A stretch of DNA of 19,560 bases from Symbiodinium natans (GCA_905221605.1 CAJNDS010000806.1:47501-67060), one strand, 5' to 3'. Numbered from the stretch's first letter, positions 1-7,479 are shown. Notes: generated by a model not told the origin, from the sequence alone. Numbers and translations: made by a program.

Positions 1-24
1 GTTTTGTCACAGTCCCCGCTGGAA

Positions 25-69
25 CATCACAAACCCCGCAGGAACACATCATCCACGGGGTTTGTGATG
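25..69. repeat. perfect 14-bp inverted repeat (hairpin)
   Basis: CATCACAAACCCCG at 25-38 is the exact reverse complement of CGGGGTTTGTGATG at 56-69, with a 17-base loop. It lies just upstream of a candidate splice acceptor at 91-92, so it would sit at the 3' end of an intron. It resembles the ends of the GC-rich family B elements in this window (CCCC next to CATG or GATGTC), so it may be a short member or remnant. Confidence 0.8.
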
Positions 70-92
70 GGTGCCTAGGAGTTGCCGGCCAG

Positions 93-198
93 TTTATTCA
101 ACCCTGGTCAACCCTCCGTAGACACCATTTGCATCCGCGCGGCGGCTGAAGCATGTGCTCCGAGCCTGTTGAGATGCACATGTGCGCCATGGCCCCAA
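93..198 (+). CDS. putative exon, Cys-containing protein, function unknown
   Basis: An open frame follows a GCCGGCCAG acceptor and runs to a TAA at 199. It reads LFNPGQPSVDTICIRAAAEA followed by CAPSLLRC. Composition is protein-like, with four Cys in 35 residues and high GC at third codon positions. The true 3' splice point is not visible; GTTGAG near 168 is one option. It could belong to the same gene as the Cys-containing exons at 514, 2076, 2622 and 3249. No family is recognised. Confidence 0.4.
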
Positions 199-218
199 TA
201 AACCTTCCTGGCCTGTAA

Positions 219-262
219 TTTAGGGGTCGGAATAAATACTAAAAGTGTTCCCTTATGCCTTT
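219..262. repeat. dispersed repeat family D, copy 1 (GGGGTCGGAA core)
   Basis: The core GGGGTCGGAATAAATACTA is followed by GTGTTCCCTTAT. Related stretches occur at 2812-2865, 4253-4300 and 16036-16080, all in the same orientation. It is probably the left part of an intron-resident element whose right end is not defined. Confidence 0.5.
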
Positions 263-409
263 AAGATTATACGATACTATCCCCCCCAACACCCGAATTC
301 TAAAAAACAGAAGGCCTCCTGTAGCAAGCTGTCAGCAGACGTTTACTGCAGCCATCATCGGGCCATCACAAAACCGGAAGAAGACCGAAGAACGGAGCGA
401 CTTTTGGGC

Positions 410-500
410 TACTGGGCATTTCCCAAAATAGGGGCTGCCCCGAATATACCCCAAATTCGATAAAGGGCACCCCCTAATATCGTACAAACCCCCAAGTGAT
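410..500. repeat. GC-rich inverted-repeat element, family B (copy near 450)
   Basis: The left part is GGGCATTTCCCAAAATAGGGG. The right part, GGCACCCCCTAATATCGTAC followed by AAACCCCCAAGTGATGTC, is a degenerate reverse complement of it. The right end resembles those of the copies at 2505-2605 and 9430-9535. The element ends just before the open stretch at 499, which suggests that it lies at the end of an intron. Confidence 0.45.
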
Positions 501-591
501 GTCAAATCTAAGAATGGCCAATGGGGTCTGCTACATCGGCAAGGGCGTGACGAACTGTCGGGGCGACAAAGTGGCGACTCTGCTGCATATG
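499..591 (+). CDS. putative exon, Cys-containing protein, function unknown
   Basis: This open frame includes ANGVCYIGKGVTNCRGDKVA followed by TLLHM. It is followed by GTTTCGGGTTTAGGG, a possible GT donor that runs straight into telomere-type repeats. The exon lies immediately downstream of a family B element. In-frame ATGs occur at 499 and 514, but an internal exon is more likely than a true start. No domain is recognised. Confidence 0.45.
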
Positions 592-596
592 GTTTC

Positions 597-634
597 GGGT
601 TTAGGGTGCAAGGTTTACGGTTTAGGGTTTAGGG
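597..634 (+). repeat. interspersed TTTAGGG telomere-type repeats
   Basis: This is a short degenerate tract of GGTTTAGGG units directly after the exon ending near 591. It is one of at least fourteen such tracts in the window, all outside the preferred exons. Confidence 0.85.
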
Positions 635-680
635 CAGATTAAGGGTTTTCTTTACGCGCCCTGGGCCCTACAAGTCCCCG

Positions 681-828
681 CTTGGAGGTTCATGGTACTT
701 ATTAACCAATGATAACTGTACTTATAGCCCATGTGCCCCTTAAGTGCCCTAGTACCGTTATAAGTACAGTTATAAGTACAGGTAAGAGTACAGTTTTAAT
801 TGGTGAACAAGTACCATGAACCTCCAAG
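681..828. mobile_element. family A introner/MITE-like element, copy 1 (148 bp)
   Basis: The first 20 bases, CTTGGAGGTTCATGGTACTT, are the perfect reverse complement of the last 20 at 809-828. The interior carries repeated TTATAAGTACAG-like units and has no coding capacity. It is flanked by CG on both sides, a possible 2-bp target duplication. Related copies with the same termini lie at 1528-1635, 14836-14967 and 18972-19080. The size, inverted termini and intronic position match non-autonomous DNA elements of the introner type. Confidence 0.8.
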
Positions 829-1364
829 CGCACTCAGCGCCCAGCGCATTTGCTGGACCCGAAAGCCCTCCAACTTCCCCAAAACTCGTCCCGCAAGCCC
901 CATTCACATCCTCCGAAGCTTCCCAAAGTGGGGGGTACCCCTGTTGTTACCCCAAATAGAGTAGAATCCCCTTGAAGGGACTCCCAAAAAGGGTACCCCT
1001 ATTTCCCTCAAGTTGCTTCTTCTTCGTCCCCAAGCTCTCGAGCCTTTCAGCATAGTCGCAAACGGGCACCACTCTGCGGAGAGAAGAAGAAGCGTTGGCC
1101 GTTGCGTCCCTGAAGCCCCCGCGCATGCTGGTAGAGCCACAGACGCCCCCTCGCCTCCCCTCCCCCCCCCTTGCTTCCTTTGCATTTAGGGGTTCAGGCC
1201 CCAAAAATTAAAAGGGATGAAGTCACCTTAAAGCCGTGGGGGGGCCTCTTCTGAGCCTATAGGATGCTCTATATCCCTCTTGGGAATTGTTCTTTATGTT
1301 TGTTTAGATACAACCCAAGAGGGTATTCAACATATATTTTGTTTTAAGGTTCTAAAGGGGGATT
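829..1364. other. stretch without a firm gene
   Basis: It holds a family B element at 904-1010, polypyrimidine runs, and open frames on both strands near 1020-1200 of which none can be preferred. The minus-strand frame has a CTCTCCGCAG acceptor-like site followed by VVPVCDYAERLESLGTKKKQ, while the plus strand is also open. No splice pair settles the matter. Confidence 0.5.
904..1010. repeat. GC-rich element, family B copy
   Basis: GGGGGGTACCCC lies near the left end and AAAAAGGGTACCCC near the right. The interior AGTAGAATCCCCTTGAAGGG matches the interior of the 2505-2605 copy (AAGAATCCCC, then CCCCTTAAGGGAC). The shared interior and terminal sequence mark one dispersed family. Confidence 0.6.
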
Positions 1365-1370
1365 ATGGTG

Positions 1371-1530
1371 CTGAGGCCATGTCCGTCCGGAAGAAGCTGC
1401 CCCGACCCGACTCGAAGGCCGACGCGCAGTGTGGGGCAGCGACGGAGCTGCAGGGTGCCGCCGAGAGGGCTCGCCTGCAATGCAACGGGGACCAGGACCC
1501 ACAAGAGTGGCAACTGGTTCTTGGGCGCTT
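1371..1530 (+). CDS. putative exon, function unknown
   Basis: GC-rich and open in more than one plus-strand frame. The preferred frame reads MSVRKKLPRPDSKADAQCGA, then ATELQGAAERARLQCNGDQD, then PQEWQLVLG. It ends at CTT|GTAAGC, a good GT donor that lies inside the left terminus of the family A relative at 1528. No family is recognised. The other frames are Arg/Pro/Ser-rich and less natural. Confidence 0.35.
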
Positions 1531-1635
1531 GTAAGCAGGGCTATTAAGTTTGGGGTCAGTTTAGGGTTAGACAGTCATGCCCCATGTTTAGGGTACTTGT
1601 CGCCCTACTTGTAGAAGTATCCATGAACTTACAAG
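1528..1635. mobile_element. family A-like element, diverged copy (108 bp)
   Basis: It begins CTTGTAAG and ends CTTACAAG, a perfect 8-bp inverted pair. The inner right end, TATCCATGAACTTACAAG, matches the family A right terminus (CCATGAACCTCCAAG) with two differences. GTACTTGT and CTACTTGTAG occur inside. The left terminus contains a GTAAGC donor-like site, and the right terminus is followed by CAG, so the element could form the whole intron. Confidence 0.55.
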
Positions 1636-2075
1636 CAGGCTAAATGATGACGAAGGGGCTATCAGAGTGCTATTCGCTTTCTTGGCCTGTTGCTTTGCGG
1701 CCAGGTTCTTCCAAACCTGTGTTGCAGACTCCTCTAGTTCTGGAGGCACAGTAGGAGATCTATGGGTTCCCAGACATGTTTTTTGCTGGCTTTTGGTGAT
1801 GTTCTTGCGCTTCTGAACGTCCCTTTTCCGGTTGCTGGTGTAGCTGTTGTTTTGAGGGAGGCCTTTTCCAGGTCACGCAGGCCAGCTTGACCACAGACCA
1901 CGGATTTTCAGCAAGTGTTTGTGAGCAGTGAATGTCTGCGTTGATCATAATCCTGAACAGTGTCACCCTCATCACCCTCATCACCCTCCTCCTCCTCCTC
2001 CTCATCACCATCATCAACATCATCGCGTCTCGTCATCACTTCCCTAGGCTTTCGCTGTTTGCCTCTTCCTTGGAG
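1636..2075. other. intron or spacer with TCATCACCC microsatellite
   Basis: No exon could be supported. A tandem CATCACCCT/CTC tract spans about 1963-2020. Open frames here are either low-complexity (Ile/Leu/Thr or Arg/Met) or lack splice signals. Confidence 0.5.
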
Positions 2076-2193
2076 GACTGCGAGGCCCAAGTCCTGAGCA
2101 GCAACCCGACCCTCGCCCCGGCGGGCTCGGATGCCGCCAAAAAGGCTCTGACAATGGCAGTGCCTTGGAAGCAGGCGGATGTACAATGCGCAG
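2076..2193 (+). CDS. putative exon, Cys-containing protein
   Basis: This open frame is bounded by TTCCTTGGAG| and GCGCAG|GTGTGC. It reads DCEAQVLSSNPTLAPAGSDA, then AKKALTMAVPWKQADVQCA, and third positions are strongly G/C. The balanced hydrophilic composition with two Cys suggests a soluble or extracellular domain. The family is not recognised. Exit phase is 1 if the GTGTGC donor is used. Confidence 0.55.
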
Positions 2194-2504
2194 GTGTGCT
2201 GTTTAGGGGCTTTTAGGGATCGGACGAGGGCCTCAGACTTGATATCTTAAGACTGGAAAGGATCTGTACACCCCTCAGCAAGCATGAGCATGAGAAAGGG
2301 CGGGGGTGAGTTTGGCGCACAACGCAAAGCCCGACCCCTGCCTTGCCAGTCCTCGCAACCCAGCTTTTCAGGGTTGGCGTGATGTACCAAGACAATCTGC
2401 TTTAGGTCTCAAGCAACGACTCTCTTGCCTCTTTTGAACCACCCCCTGGCTTAAGTACGGTTTTTTGCGCATGTCAGCCAAAAAGCCCAGACCCGTGTCG
2501 CATG

Positions 2505-2605
2505 GTACCCCTTGTATAGCCCACATAGTATAAGAATCCCCTAATCCCCTTAAGGGACCCTCCCCCCCAAAAAAGGTTACCCCGATTGTCGGAAACCCCC
2601 ACATG
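2505..2605. repeat. GC-rich inverted-repeat element, family B copy
   Basis: It begins CATGGTACCCC and ends GGTTACCCCGATTGTCGGAA followed by ACCCCCACATGAC. The reverse complement of the right end aligns with the left end of the 18695-18760 copy (GACATGGGGATTCCCGAAAG, then TAGGGGTACC). It stops 17 bases before the exon at 2622. Confidence 0.6.
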
Positions 2606-2621
2606 ACGCCACGGGACCCAG

Positions 2622-2711
2622 GAGAGCTCCTTCGTGAAGTTCACATGCGAGCTTCGCGCAATGGAGCTGTTCTGCCCAAACGCTGCTGGGGACCGATATT
2701 TTATGATTAGG
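2622..2711 (+). CDS. putative exon, Cys-containing protein
   Basis: It starts after a GGGACCCAG acceptor and reads ESSFVKFTCELRAMELFCPN followed by AAGDRYFM. The frame is open until it enters the TTTAGGG tract. The donor is unclear; GA or GC donors, common in dinoflagellates, are possible near 2690. The two Cys spaced 12 residues apart would fit a disulfide-bonded fold. No family is recognised. Confidence 0.5.
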
Positions 2712-2752
2712 GTTTAAGGTTTAGGGTTTCGGGTTTCGGGTTTCGGGTTTTA
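2704..2752 (+). repeat. interspersed TTTAGGG/TTTCGGG tract
   Basis: About six units, with a TTTCGGG variant amplified three times in tandem. It directly follows the exon at 2622. Confidence 0.85.
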
Positions 2753-2811
2753 CATAGCCTCATGTGGTTGAGCGTGGCTTCGTGGTGACTTGGGCTCCCC
2801 TGCAGTCAGGG

Positions 2812-2865
2812 TAATTTGGGGGTCGGAACAATTACTAGTATTTTACGCTTCGTGTCCCCTTATCA
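2812..2865. repeat. dispersed repeat family D, copy 2
   Basis: TAATTTGGGGGTCGGAACAA is followed by TTACTAGTATTTTACG and a GTGTCCCCTTAT-like end. It aligns with the copy at 219 over more than 40 bases, including the trailing TGTCCCCTTAT versus TGTTCCCTTAT. Confidence 0.55.
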
Positions 2866-2872
2866 TGAAACT

Positions 2873-2896
2873 CTAACCTAAACCCTAAACCCTAAG
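2873..2896 (-). repeat. CCCTAAA telomere-type tract
   Basis: About three and a half units in the C-rich orientation, opposite to the tract at 2704. Confidence 0.8.
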
Positions 2897-3039
2897 AACC
2901 CCCAAAACCCTATTCTAGTGATGAAGGCCCCAATGTTACTTAGTCAGGGCTCGCAAGAGCGGGTACTCTGGATTATTTTGAGCCCCGCAGGCACTCTGGC
3001 CACGCAACCCTCGGGATCGCGTGAGATTGTTTATGCGTC

Positions 3040-3150
3040 GTGCTTTAGTTAGGGGGAGTACCTTTTTTGGGGTCCTTATTATAAGGGGATCCTACTATTT
3101 GGGGGTGTATATTAGGGGTGCCTTATAATCGTAAACCCCACAGTGGGTTC
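3040..3150. repeat. GC-rich element, family B copy
   Basis: GGGGGAGTACC is followed by TTTTTTGGGGTCC, TTATAAGGGGATCC, and AGGGGTGCCTTATAATCGTA with a terminal AAACCCCACAG. The right end matches the copies near 450 and 2560. Its last CACAG could serve as a splice acceptor. Confidence 0.5.
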
Positions 3151-3248
3151 CCAATGCTGCCTGAGCTGATTTGGAGAAACCTCTCAGAAAGACCTGTTGA
3201 AGTCAAGGTTGAATCGAATGCTGAATCCTGAGCCCAACGTTAACAAGA

Positions 3249-3340
3249 TTTCCTCTCGACCTGATCCCAACTCTCTTCCGCACATGCGCCAAGATTGCGG
3301 AAAACGAGAACATTGAGGGCCTGGACGAGTGCATCTCGCT
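3249..3340 (+). CDS. putative exon, Cys-containing protein
   Basis: This open frame reads RFPLDLIPTLFRTCAKIAEN followed by ENIEGLDECIS and ends at CTCGCT|GTGAGA, a good GT donor. The acceptor is unclear; AACAAG| at 3247 is one option. Third positions are G/C-rich. The antisense frame is also open but less protein-like. The spacing of the two Cys resembles the neighbouring exons at 2076 and 2622. Confidence 0.5.
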
Positions 3341-3506
3341 GTGAGAAGCCACGATCTATCAGATGAGAGGGTTGTGCCCTTAATTGAACCCACCTAATCA
3401 ACCAGACTCCCCCGTGCACCTGGGTGCCCCACTCCCTGAGCGCGGGCAAGCCTTTTCGAGAGAGCGTTTCCGACTGCTAGAGAGCACTTAAACAAGTCTA
3501 ATTGAA

Positions 3507-3567
3507 TTTAGGGTTTAGGGTTTAGGGTCTAGGGTGTAGGGTTTCGGATTTAGGGTTTAGGGTTTAG
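3507..3567 (+). repeat. TTTAGGG telomere-type tract
   Basis: About eight units with scattered substitutions (TCTAGGG, TGTAGGG, TTTCGGA). The degeneracy indicates an internal, non-functional array. Confidence 0.9.
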
Positions 3568-3569
3568 AG

Positions 3570-3965
3570 AAGTCAAGGAATGTTCCAATCCAACTTGGAG
3601 TGCCTGGGACTGGGTTGCTTAGGAGCTTGGGACCGGGAGCGTTGGCTCTTTAAGCGGTTCCTGAGTCACTTGACTTTCGGGGCCTGGGCCTTGAAGGTTC
3701 ACAACTGAAGGGTTCTTTTGAGCTGACGTAGTACGGAGCTGGGCAATCCCAATTTTGAAGCTCCGAAAGAAATCTAACTCAATGCCTAAAGTCCCAGGCA
3801 TTGCCAAAGAAGGCGAGCCGGCGGACGCGTACTGTGCCAAGGACAGGAGGGAATGCGCCCTTGGGTTGTTCGGCTTGAGATGGGCTGAGGGTGTGGCACC
3901 AGGACACACCATGAAGCTTCGGGTGTCGGTTTTTCTTTCGGACGATGATGTGATCCGCCCCCCCC
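3570..3965. other. no gene supported
   Basis: Overlapping open frames exist on both strands: plus from 3755, and minus 3619-3996 of 125 codons. Neither has splice signals, and both run into simple repeats. The region may be intronic, or may hold an exon that cannot be placed. Confidence 0.4.
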
Positions 3966-3973
3966 CCCTCGAA

Positions 3974-4059
3974 ACCCCAAACCCCAAACTGCACACCCCA
4001 AACCCTGAACCCCAAACCCCAAACCCTAAACCCTAAGCCCTAAACCCTAAACCCTAACC
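3974..4059 (-). repeat. CCCCAAA/CCCTAAA telomere-type tract ending in a splice acceptor
   Basis: A run of ACCCCAAA variants grades into perfect CCCTAAA units at about 4020-4055. A C-rich stretch and TTGCCAG at 4078 follow, so the array would act as the polypyrimidine tract for the next exon. Confidence 0.85.
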
Positions 4060-4078
4060 CCCCCACCCCCCTTGCCAG

Positions 4079-4195
4079 GTCTCAGCTGACCAGTGGCTTT
4101 GCGAGATGCAGCTGATGGCCTTTGGCCACGGAGGGGGTCTCGCAGAACTGCAGGGGCTCTTCGAGTTGCTAGCCTTTGTTCAGCCCCCCTCTATT
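4079..4195 (+). CDS. putative exon, helical protein
   Basis: It has an excellent acceptor, a long C-rich tract ending TTGCCAG|. It reads VSADQWLCEMQLMAFGHGGG, then LAELQGLFELLAFVQPPSI, then TAG at 4196. The reading may leave by a donor such as TCGA|GTTGCT at 4165 instead of using the stop. Amphipathic, Leu-rich composition. No family is recognised. Confidence 0.6.
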
Positions 4196-4233
4196 TAGGG
4201 TTTACAAGGGTTTAGGGTTTAGGGTTTAGGGTT
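4193..4233 (+). repeat. TTTAGGG telomere-type tract
   Basis: Four to five units follow the exon at 4079, so this exon is flanked by C-orientation repeats upstream and G-orientation repeats downstream. Confidence 0.85.
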
Positions 4234-4252
4234 CAGCCCCTCCCTAAGGCCC

Positions 4253-4300
4253 CGAACATCGGGGTCGGAAGAACTACTCATAGTACTCCCTTGTGTGTGG
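4253..4300. repeat. dispersed repeat family D, copy 3
   Basis: GGGGTCGGAAGAACTACTCA is followed by TAGTACTCCCTTGTGTG, aligning with copies 1 and 2. A C-run of 17 bases follows at about 4325-4340. Confidence 0.5.
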
Positions 4301-4517
4301 TCCCTTTGTTGCTATCCTAGAATAACCCCCCCCCCCCCCCGCCGCCAAAAAAGCACAAAACCACCTATTCTAATCATTCGGGCCCCTGTAGTTAGCCCTC
4401 CAAGCCCTAACCGAAACCTCAGAGCCGATGTTAGTGCAAATGCCCCCCCCCCTTCGAATGCGGAAAGTGCTGAGCCCAATAGGTTTTTGGGTTTTTGGGT
4501 GGGTGTTTCATGAGTAG

Positions 4518-4624
4518 TTGGTTGGTTTCATGTCCTGGAGAAGCAGTGCGAGTTTGGAGTGGCGTCTGTGCGGCACCGCGTGATGCAAGGCAAGCCCGTC
4601 AGACACAGCCGCCTATTGGGGACC
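4518..4624 (+). CDS. putative exon of coiled-coil gene
   Basis: It is open after a GAGTAG acceptor-like site and reads GWFHVLEKQCEFGVASVRHR followed by VMQGKPVRHSRL, ending in TAG at 4625. A GTGATG donor would end it after VRHR. The G/C-rich third positions and charged heptad-like content match the following exons. A related GWFH plus VLEKK segment is encoded near 9565-9610, suggesting internal duplication. Confidence 0.45.
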
Positions 4625-4803
4625 TAGGGTCTTCGAAACCTAAACCCGAAGCCCAAACTAGAGGCAGGAAATTGCCACAAGTTTGCCGCCTTTGCTCTCC
4701 TAATCCAAGCTTAGGGCTAGTGTCTGTGTCCCTTCTGTGCAGCTACAAACCTTGACTTGCGCGACAATGAATCAGAACGATAGCCCCGGCCGGTGAATAG
4801 CAG

Positions 4804-4973
4804 CCATGCACCGAATGGCGGGAACGAAAGATGCAAGACAAACGGGGCTCAGGTCCAAGCAGCAAGAGATTCTCGCAGAGTTGCAGCAGAGAAACCTTGA
4901 CGAACTCAAAGCGACGGCATCATCTCTAAAGGACGGCTTCGAAGATATGCAGGCTGGGGATGTGCAGCACCGG
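4804..4973 (+). CDS. exon of coiled-coil gene
   Basis: It follows TAGCAG| and reads MHRMAGTKDARQTGLRSKQQ, then EILAELQQRNLDELKATASS, then LKDGFEDMQAGDVQHR. The Gln/Glu/Lys/Leu-rich sequence with a/d hydrophobic spacing predicts a helix or coiled coil over about 40 residues. GTGGAC at 4974 and GTGCAG at 4961 are donor candidates. The ATG at 4806 need not be a start, because the open frame continues upstream to the acceptor. No catalytic motif is seen. Confidence 0.65.
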
Positions 4974-5059
4974 GTGGACGGTCTAGTCCTTGAGTTGGGA
5001 TGGGCGTTAGGATGTTAGAGACGAAGCCCTAAGACCCTTTCAGGGGTTGGGCCCTCGAG

Positions 5060-5125
5060 GCTTGTTCAAAGGATCTCTCACACTCGGGAGCAGGGCCTGC
5101 GCCTGCAGGTTCAGAGCATTGGCAG
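5060..5125 (+). CDS. exon of coiled-coil gene
   Basis: A short open frame, LVQRISHTREQGLRLQVQSI plus G, follows CCTCGAG| and precedes GCAG|GTCCCC. A C-rich and A-rich spacer with no coding potential follows (5130-5200). The composition continues the helical pattern of the exon at 4804. Confidence 0.5.
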
Positions 5126-5281
5126 GTCCCCCGAAGAATTCCCACCCCCTCCCCCCCCACCCCCCCAAAAAAACAACGAAAAAGAGAGAACGTCCCCCCC
5201 CAACGACCCATTTGCTCCATCCTCCAAGCACTTGCGCGTCGCGTTGAGAATGGCATTGAGATGCAGCTTTCTTGCTGACAG

Positions 5282-5355
5282 AAAGCGATCGACGAACGGG
5301 AGAAAGCAGCCGCCGCTCGATCGGGGAGACCCGGCTGCAAACTCAAGTGCGCTGC
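5282..5355 (+). CDS. exon of coiled-coil gene
   Basis: It follows TTGCTGACAG| and reads KAIDEREKAAAARSGRPGCK followed by LKCA, with a GTGTAG donor candidate at 5356. The same frame is open upstream (5229-5273, ARRVENGIEMQL), interrupted only by a TGA at 5274-5276 immediately before the acceptor. The upstream part may therefore be coincidental coding, or the acceptor call may be wrong. Confidence 0.5.
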
Positions 5356-5539
5356 GTGTAGTAGGCCCACCTAAAACAGGCCGGAAGTTCAAGAGACCAA
5401 GAATAACAAAACAATCATGCGTGTGATGGCACAAGAAGAATGCTCACGGACGCGAGCAACGCCGGTTGAAGCACCTTATTGCTAGCCATATGATAAGGCC
5501 ATAACCTCGTCGTCATATGGCAGCTTCAGACATGAGTAA

Positions 5540-5640
5540 GGCAGCAGGTGGATGCGGTCAAAAAGGCCGCAGCTGCAGACACCGCGACTCGGCTTGACTC
5601 AGTCGAACAGATAGGGGGGCCAAACTCCGGGAAAATTTTC
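5540..5640 (+). CDS. exon of coiled-coil gene
   Basis: The frame reads RQQVDAVKKAAAADTATRLD followed by SVEQIG. The Ala-rich, alternating charged sequence strongly predicts helix. Acceptors AAG| or GCAG| lie at 5540-5546. The frame stays open into a GGGGGGCC stretch and could leave at TTTTCAG|GTGTAT. Confidence 0.6.
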
Positions 5641-5860
5641 AGGTGTATAAGGAGGGACCCCTACAATGGACCCTGATCCGTCAGAAAATTCTGCATGGTG
5701 GGAAGGGTTGGGTTAGGGGGAAGGAGGCCCGATCCGGGTCTGCTTGTTCCAGACGCTTCTCGGCAGGAAGCCGAGGCGAATATCAAAAAGGCTAACCTCG
5801 TTTGGGCTACAGGGGATTCAGCCCCTAAGCAAGTGCCCTGAACTTCCCCTGGTCGCCCAG

Positions 5861-5946
5861 GCAGCTATCAAGGGCAAGATGGATGAGCTCATGAAGAAGC
5901 AGAACGCCAATCTGGCTTACATGATGCAGTCGCAGCATCTCGCCTG
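5861..5946 (+). CDS. exon of coiled-coil gene
   Basis: It has a strong acceptor, CTGGTCGCCCAG|. It reads AAIKGKMDELMKKQNANLAY followed by MMQSQHLA, then TGA at 5945. A GA-type donor (CCT|GAGAAT) would avoid the stop, and such donors are known in dinoflagellates. The Met/Lys/Gln/Leu composition is typical of a coiled coil. Confidence 0.6.
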
Positions 5947-6146
5947 AGAATCTGCTCCTGGTGGTTTTTGGGGCTTGGGGAAATGAAGGCACCAAGGCAG
6001 GTCTCGTAACACGACGAGGGGGGCTGGTAGACTTCAATAGGGGCATATGGTTGGCTCTCACGCCCCCACGCTTTGTTGGGGGAGGGCTGTTTTGCAGCAT
6101 GCATGGGGGCATCTGACATACCGCAAGCGCATTGAGCGCATTGCAG

Positions 6147-6204
6147 GCAATGCAATGCAGAGCTGCAGACGATGAAGATGCAAGCCAACGTGCAGGACTT
6201 GGGG
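6147..6204 (+). CDS. short exon of coiled-coil gene
   Basis: After CGCATTGCAG| the frame reads QCNAELQTMKMQANVQDLG. A GTTGTA donor lies at 6205. It is about 19 residues of helical character. Confidence 0.45.
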
Positions 6205-6289
6205 GTTGTACTAGTAGGGTTCACTGATAGTTCATCGAGAACATGGTCCACAGGCAAGACTGTTCTGCCTCTCTGCCTTCTGTCACAAG

Positions 6290-6402
6290 AGGAAGCCCTC
6301 GACAAGGCACAGGAGGCCATCTTGAGTGGGACAGGCGAGATGATTGATGAGACCTTCAACGAACTCGAAGCGAAATTGGAGAAAGACCGTCACGCAGCTC
6401 AA
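6290..6402 (+). CDS. exon of coiled-coil gene
   Basis: It reads EEALDKAQEAILSGTGEMID followed by ETFNELEAKLEKDRHAAQ. The heptad pattern is clear and it is one of the most convincing coding stretches. Acceptor CACAAG| is at 6289. A GC donor (CAA|GCGCTG) is possible. A 19-bp G run lies 50 bases downstream. Confidence 0.65.
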
Positions 6403-6492
6403 GCGCTGGCTTTTTTTGTCGCGGTGCTTTTTGCCCGCTACAGGGGGCATCCGGGGGGGGGGGGGGGGGGCCTTCCCTCAAAAGCCTCGATA

Positions 6493-6690
6493 GATCTCGA
6501 GAGTCTCGCGACTGGGGCGCGAAGCGGATGCCACACAAGAGAAGCCAAGCGCCACCAACATGCCCGCAGCAAGCATCCTTCGGGGGCACAGGGGGCGCTA
6601 GAGCTCGCACTTGGGAACTTCGACTGCAGTGGTTCCACGGCACGGGCCAGCGCGCTTAAGGGGATCATTGCCAGAATGTTGCGAGCGTGA
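6493..6690 (+). CDS. possible exon, low support
   Basis: The open frame SIDLESLATGARSGCHTREA, then KRHQHARSKHPSGAQGALEL, continues to a TGA at 6688. It is not cleanly bounded by splice sites and other frames are also open. The His/Arg/Ser-rich composition differs from the neighbouring exons. Confidence 0.25.
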   Translation, partial: DLESLATGARSGCHTREAKRHQHARSKHPSGAQGALELALGNFDCSGSTARASALKGIIARMLRA

Positions 6691-6899
6691 CAGTTGCAGA
6701 ATCATGCCGCGCTTCAGCGAAAGTAGCTTAGCTTCATACTCCAACTCGTCATGGGGCGACGAGCTGATAATTCTGGGCATTCTGTAATCGCAGGCCCGTT
6801 TTTGAGGTTGGCGGCCAATCCCACAATTTCGGTGCTTATTGTGCCGTCTACCTGGTTTCTGAGTCTGAGCAGCCCTTCAGCTGAGGATGGGAATTGCAG

Positions 6900-6964
6900 T
6901 ATAGCATCCTCAATGGGACCCATGCGCAGATCACTGCGGCCACCGAGAAGGTGGAGTTGAGCTT
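6900..6964 (+). CDS. exon of coiled-coil gene
   Basis: It is bounded by GGGAATTGCAG| and AGCTT|GTGAGG, both good signals, and reads YSILNGTHAQITAATEKVEL followed by S. A 65-nt exon. The YS..TH..I pattern resembles SLYTSYAQIQ in the exon at 12731, hinting at repeated exon units. Confidence 0.65.
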
Positions 6965-7111
6965 GTGAGGACCTTGTGAGGGCCTTCAGGGTCTTGGGGG
7001 CTGAGGCTGCTTATGCAACCAGGCGCACGATGTTGGCCCCTCTCTTCGTTTTTTCTGTCTTTCTGAACATACCAAGAGTCATGCAGGTTTGCTTACACAT
7101 GTGTTTAGATA

Positions 7112-7252
7112 TTTGCTTTCGGGGGCAACCTCCGGAGCCTCCGCAGCACGTCATCTCCCTGAGGTGGGGCAGCGGATCGCTCAGGAGATGACGGCCCACT
7201 TCGATCAGATGAGCCAGCACATGGACTACCTCGAAGGCCCCCACAACCTCCA
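7112..7252 (+). CDS. exon of coiled-coil gene
   Basis: It reads ATSGASAARHLPEVGQRIAQ, EMTAHFDQMSQHMDYLEGPH, then NLQ. GTCTGAG after CCTCCAAA is the donor candidate. The acceptor is unclear (TTTAG near 7106). The amphipathic helical sequence is rich in Gln, Met and His. Confidence 0.6.
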
Positions 7253-7298
7253 AAGTCTGAGCCACCCTGCGGGTGTTGAGAGGGCCCTGTATTCTTTC

Positions 7299-7332
7299 TT
7301 TTTTTTTTTTTTTTGGGGGGGGGGGGGGGGGG
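7299..7332. repeat. T16-G18 homopolymer junction
   Basis: Sixteen T are followed directly by eighteen G. Other G or C homopolymers of 14-20 bases occur at about 6452-6470, 7738-7751 and 4325-4340. Such G runs can fold into quadruplexes. Confidence 0.9.
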
Positions 7333-7479
7333 TTGTCCGGCCTTGGGCTGAGTAGAATGCGTAGATCCCAAATGGTCAGCTCTCGAAAGTCTGCGGTCCT
7401 TTTTGGGGTCACTCGTTTGTTTAACGCGGCCTGTGAATGTACTAGGGCAAGTGTCCAGAACAATGAACCCAACACCTTA

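Noticed and set aside
115-138. CCGTAGACACCATTTGCATC resembles part of the dinoflagellate spliced-leader sequence
   Set aside because: Only the first bases and a short internal block agree, and it lies inside a plausible open frame. It is not good enough to call a leader relic.
3619-3996. Minus-strand ORF of 125 codons
   Set aside because: It reads through simple repeat sequence and has no splice signals. The overlapping plus frame is equally open.
5029-5434. Minus-strand ORFs of 107-113 codons
   Set aside because: They are antisense to the better-supported coiled-coil exons and pass through homopolymer G runs.
5889-6359. Minus-strand ORF of 156 codons, among the longest in the window
   Set aside because: It is antisense to the exons at 5861, 6147 and 6290, which have helical composition and splice sites. 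The minus protein is Ser/Pro/Cys-rich without domain character.
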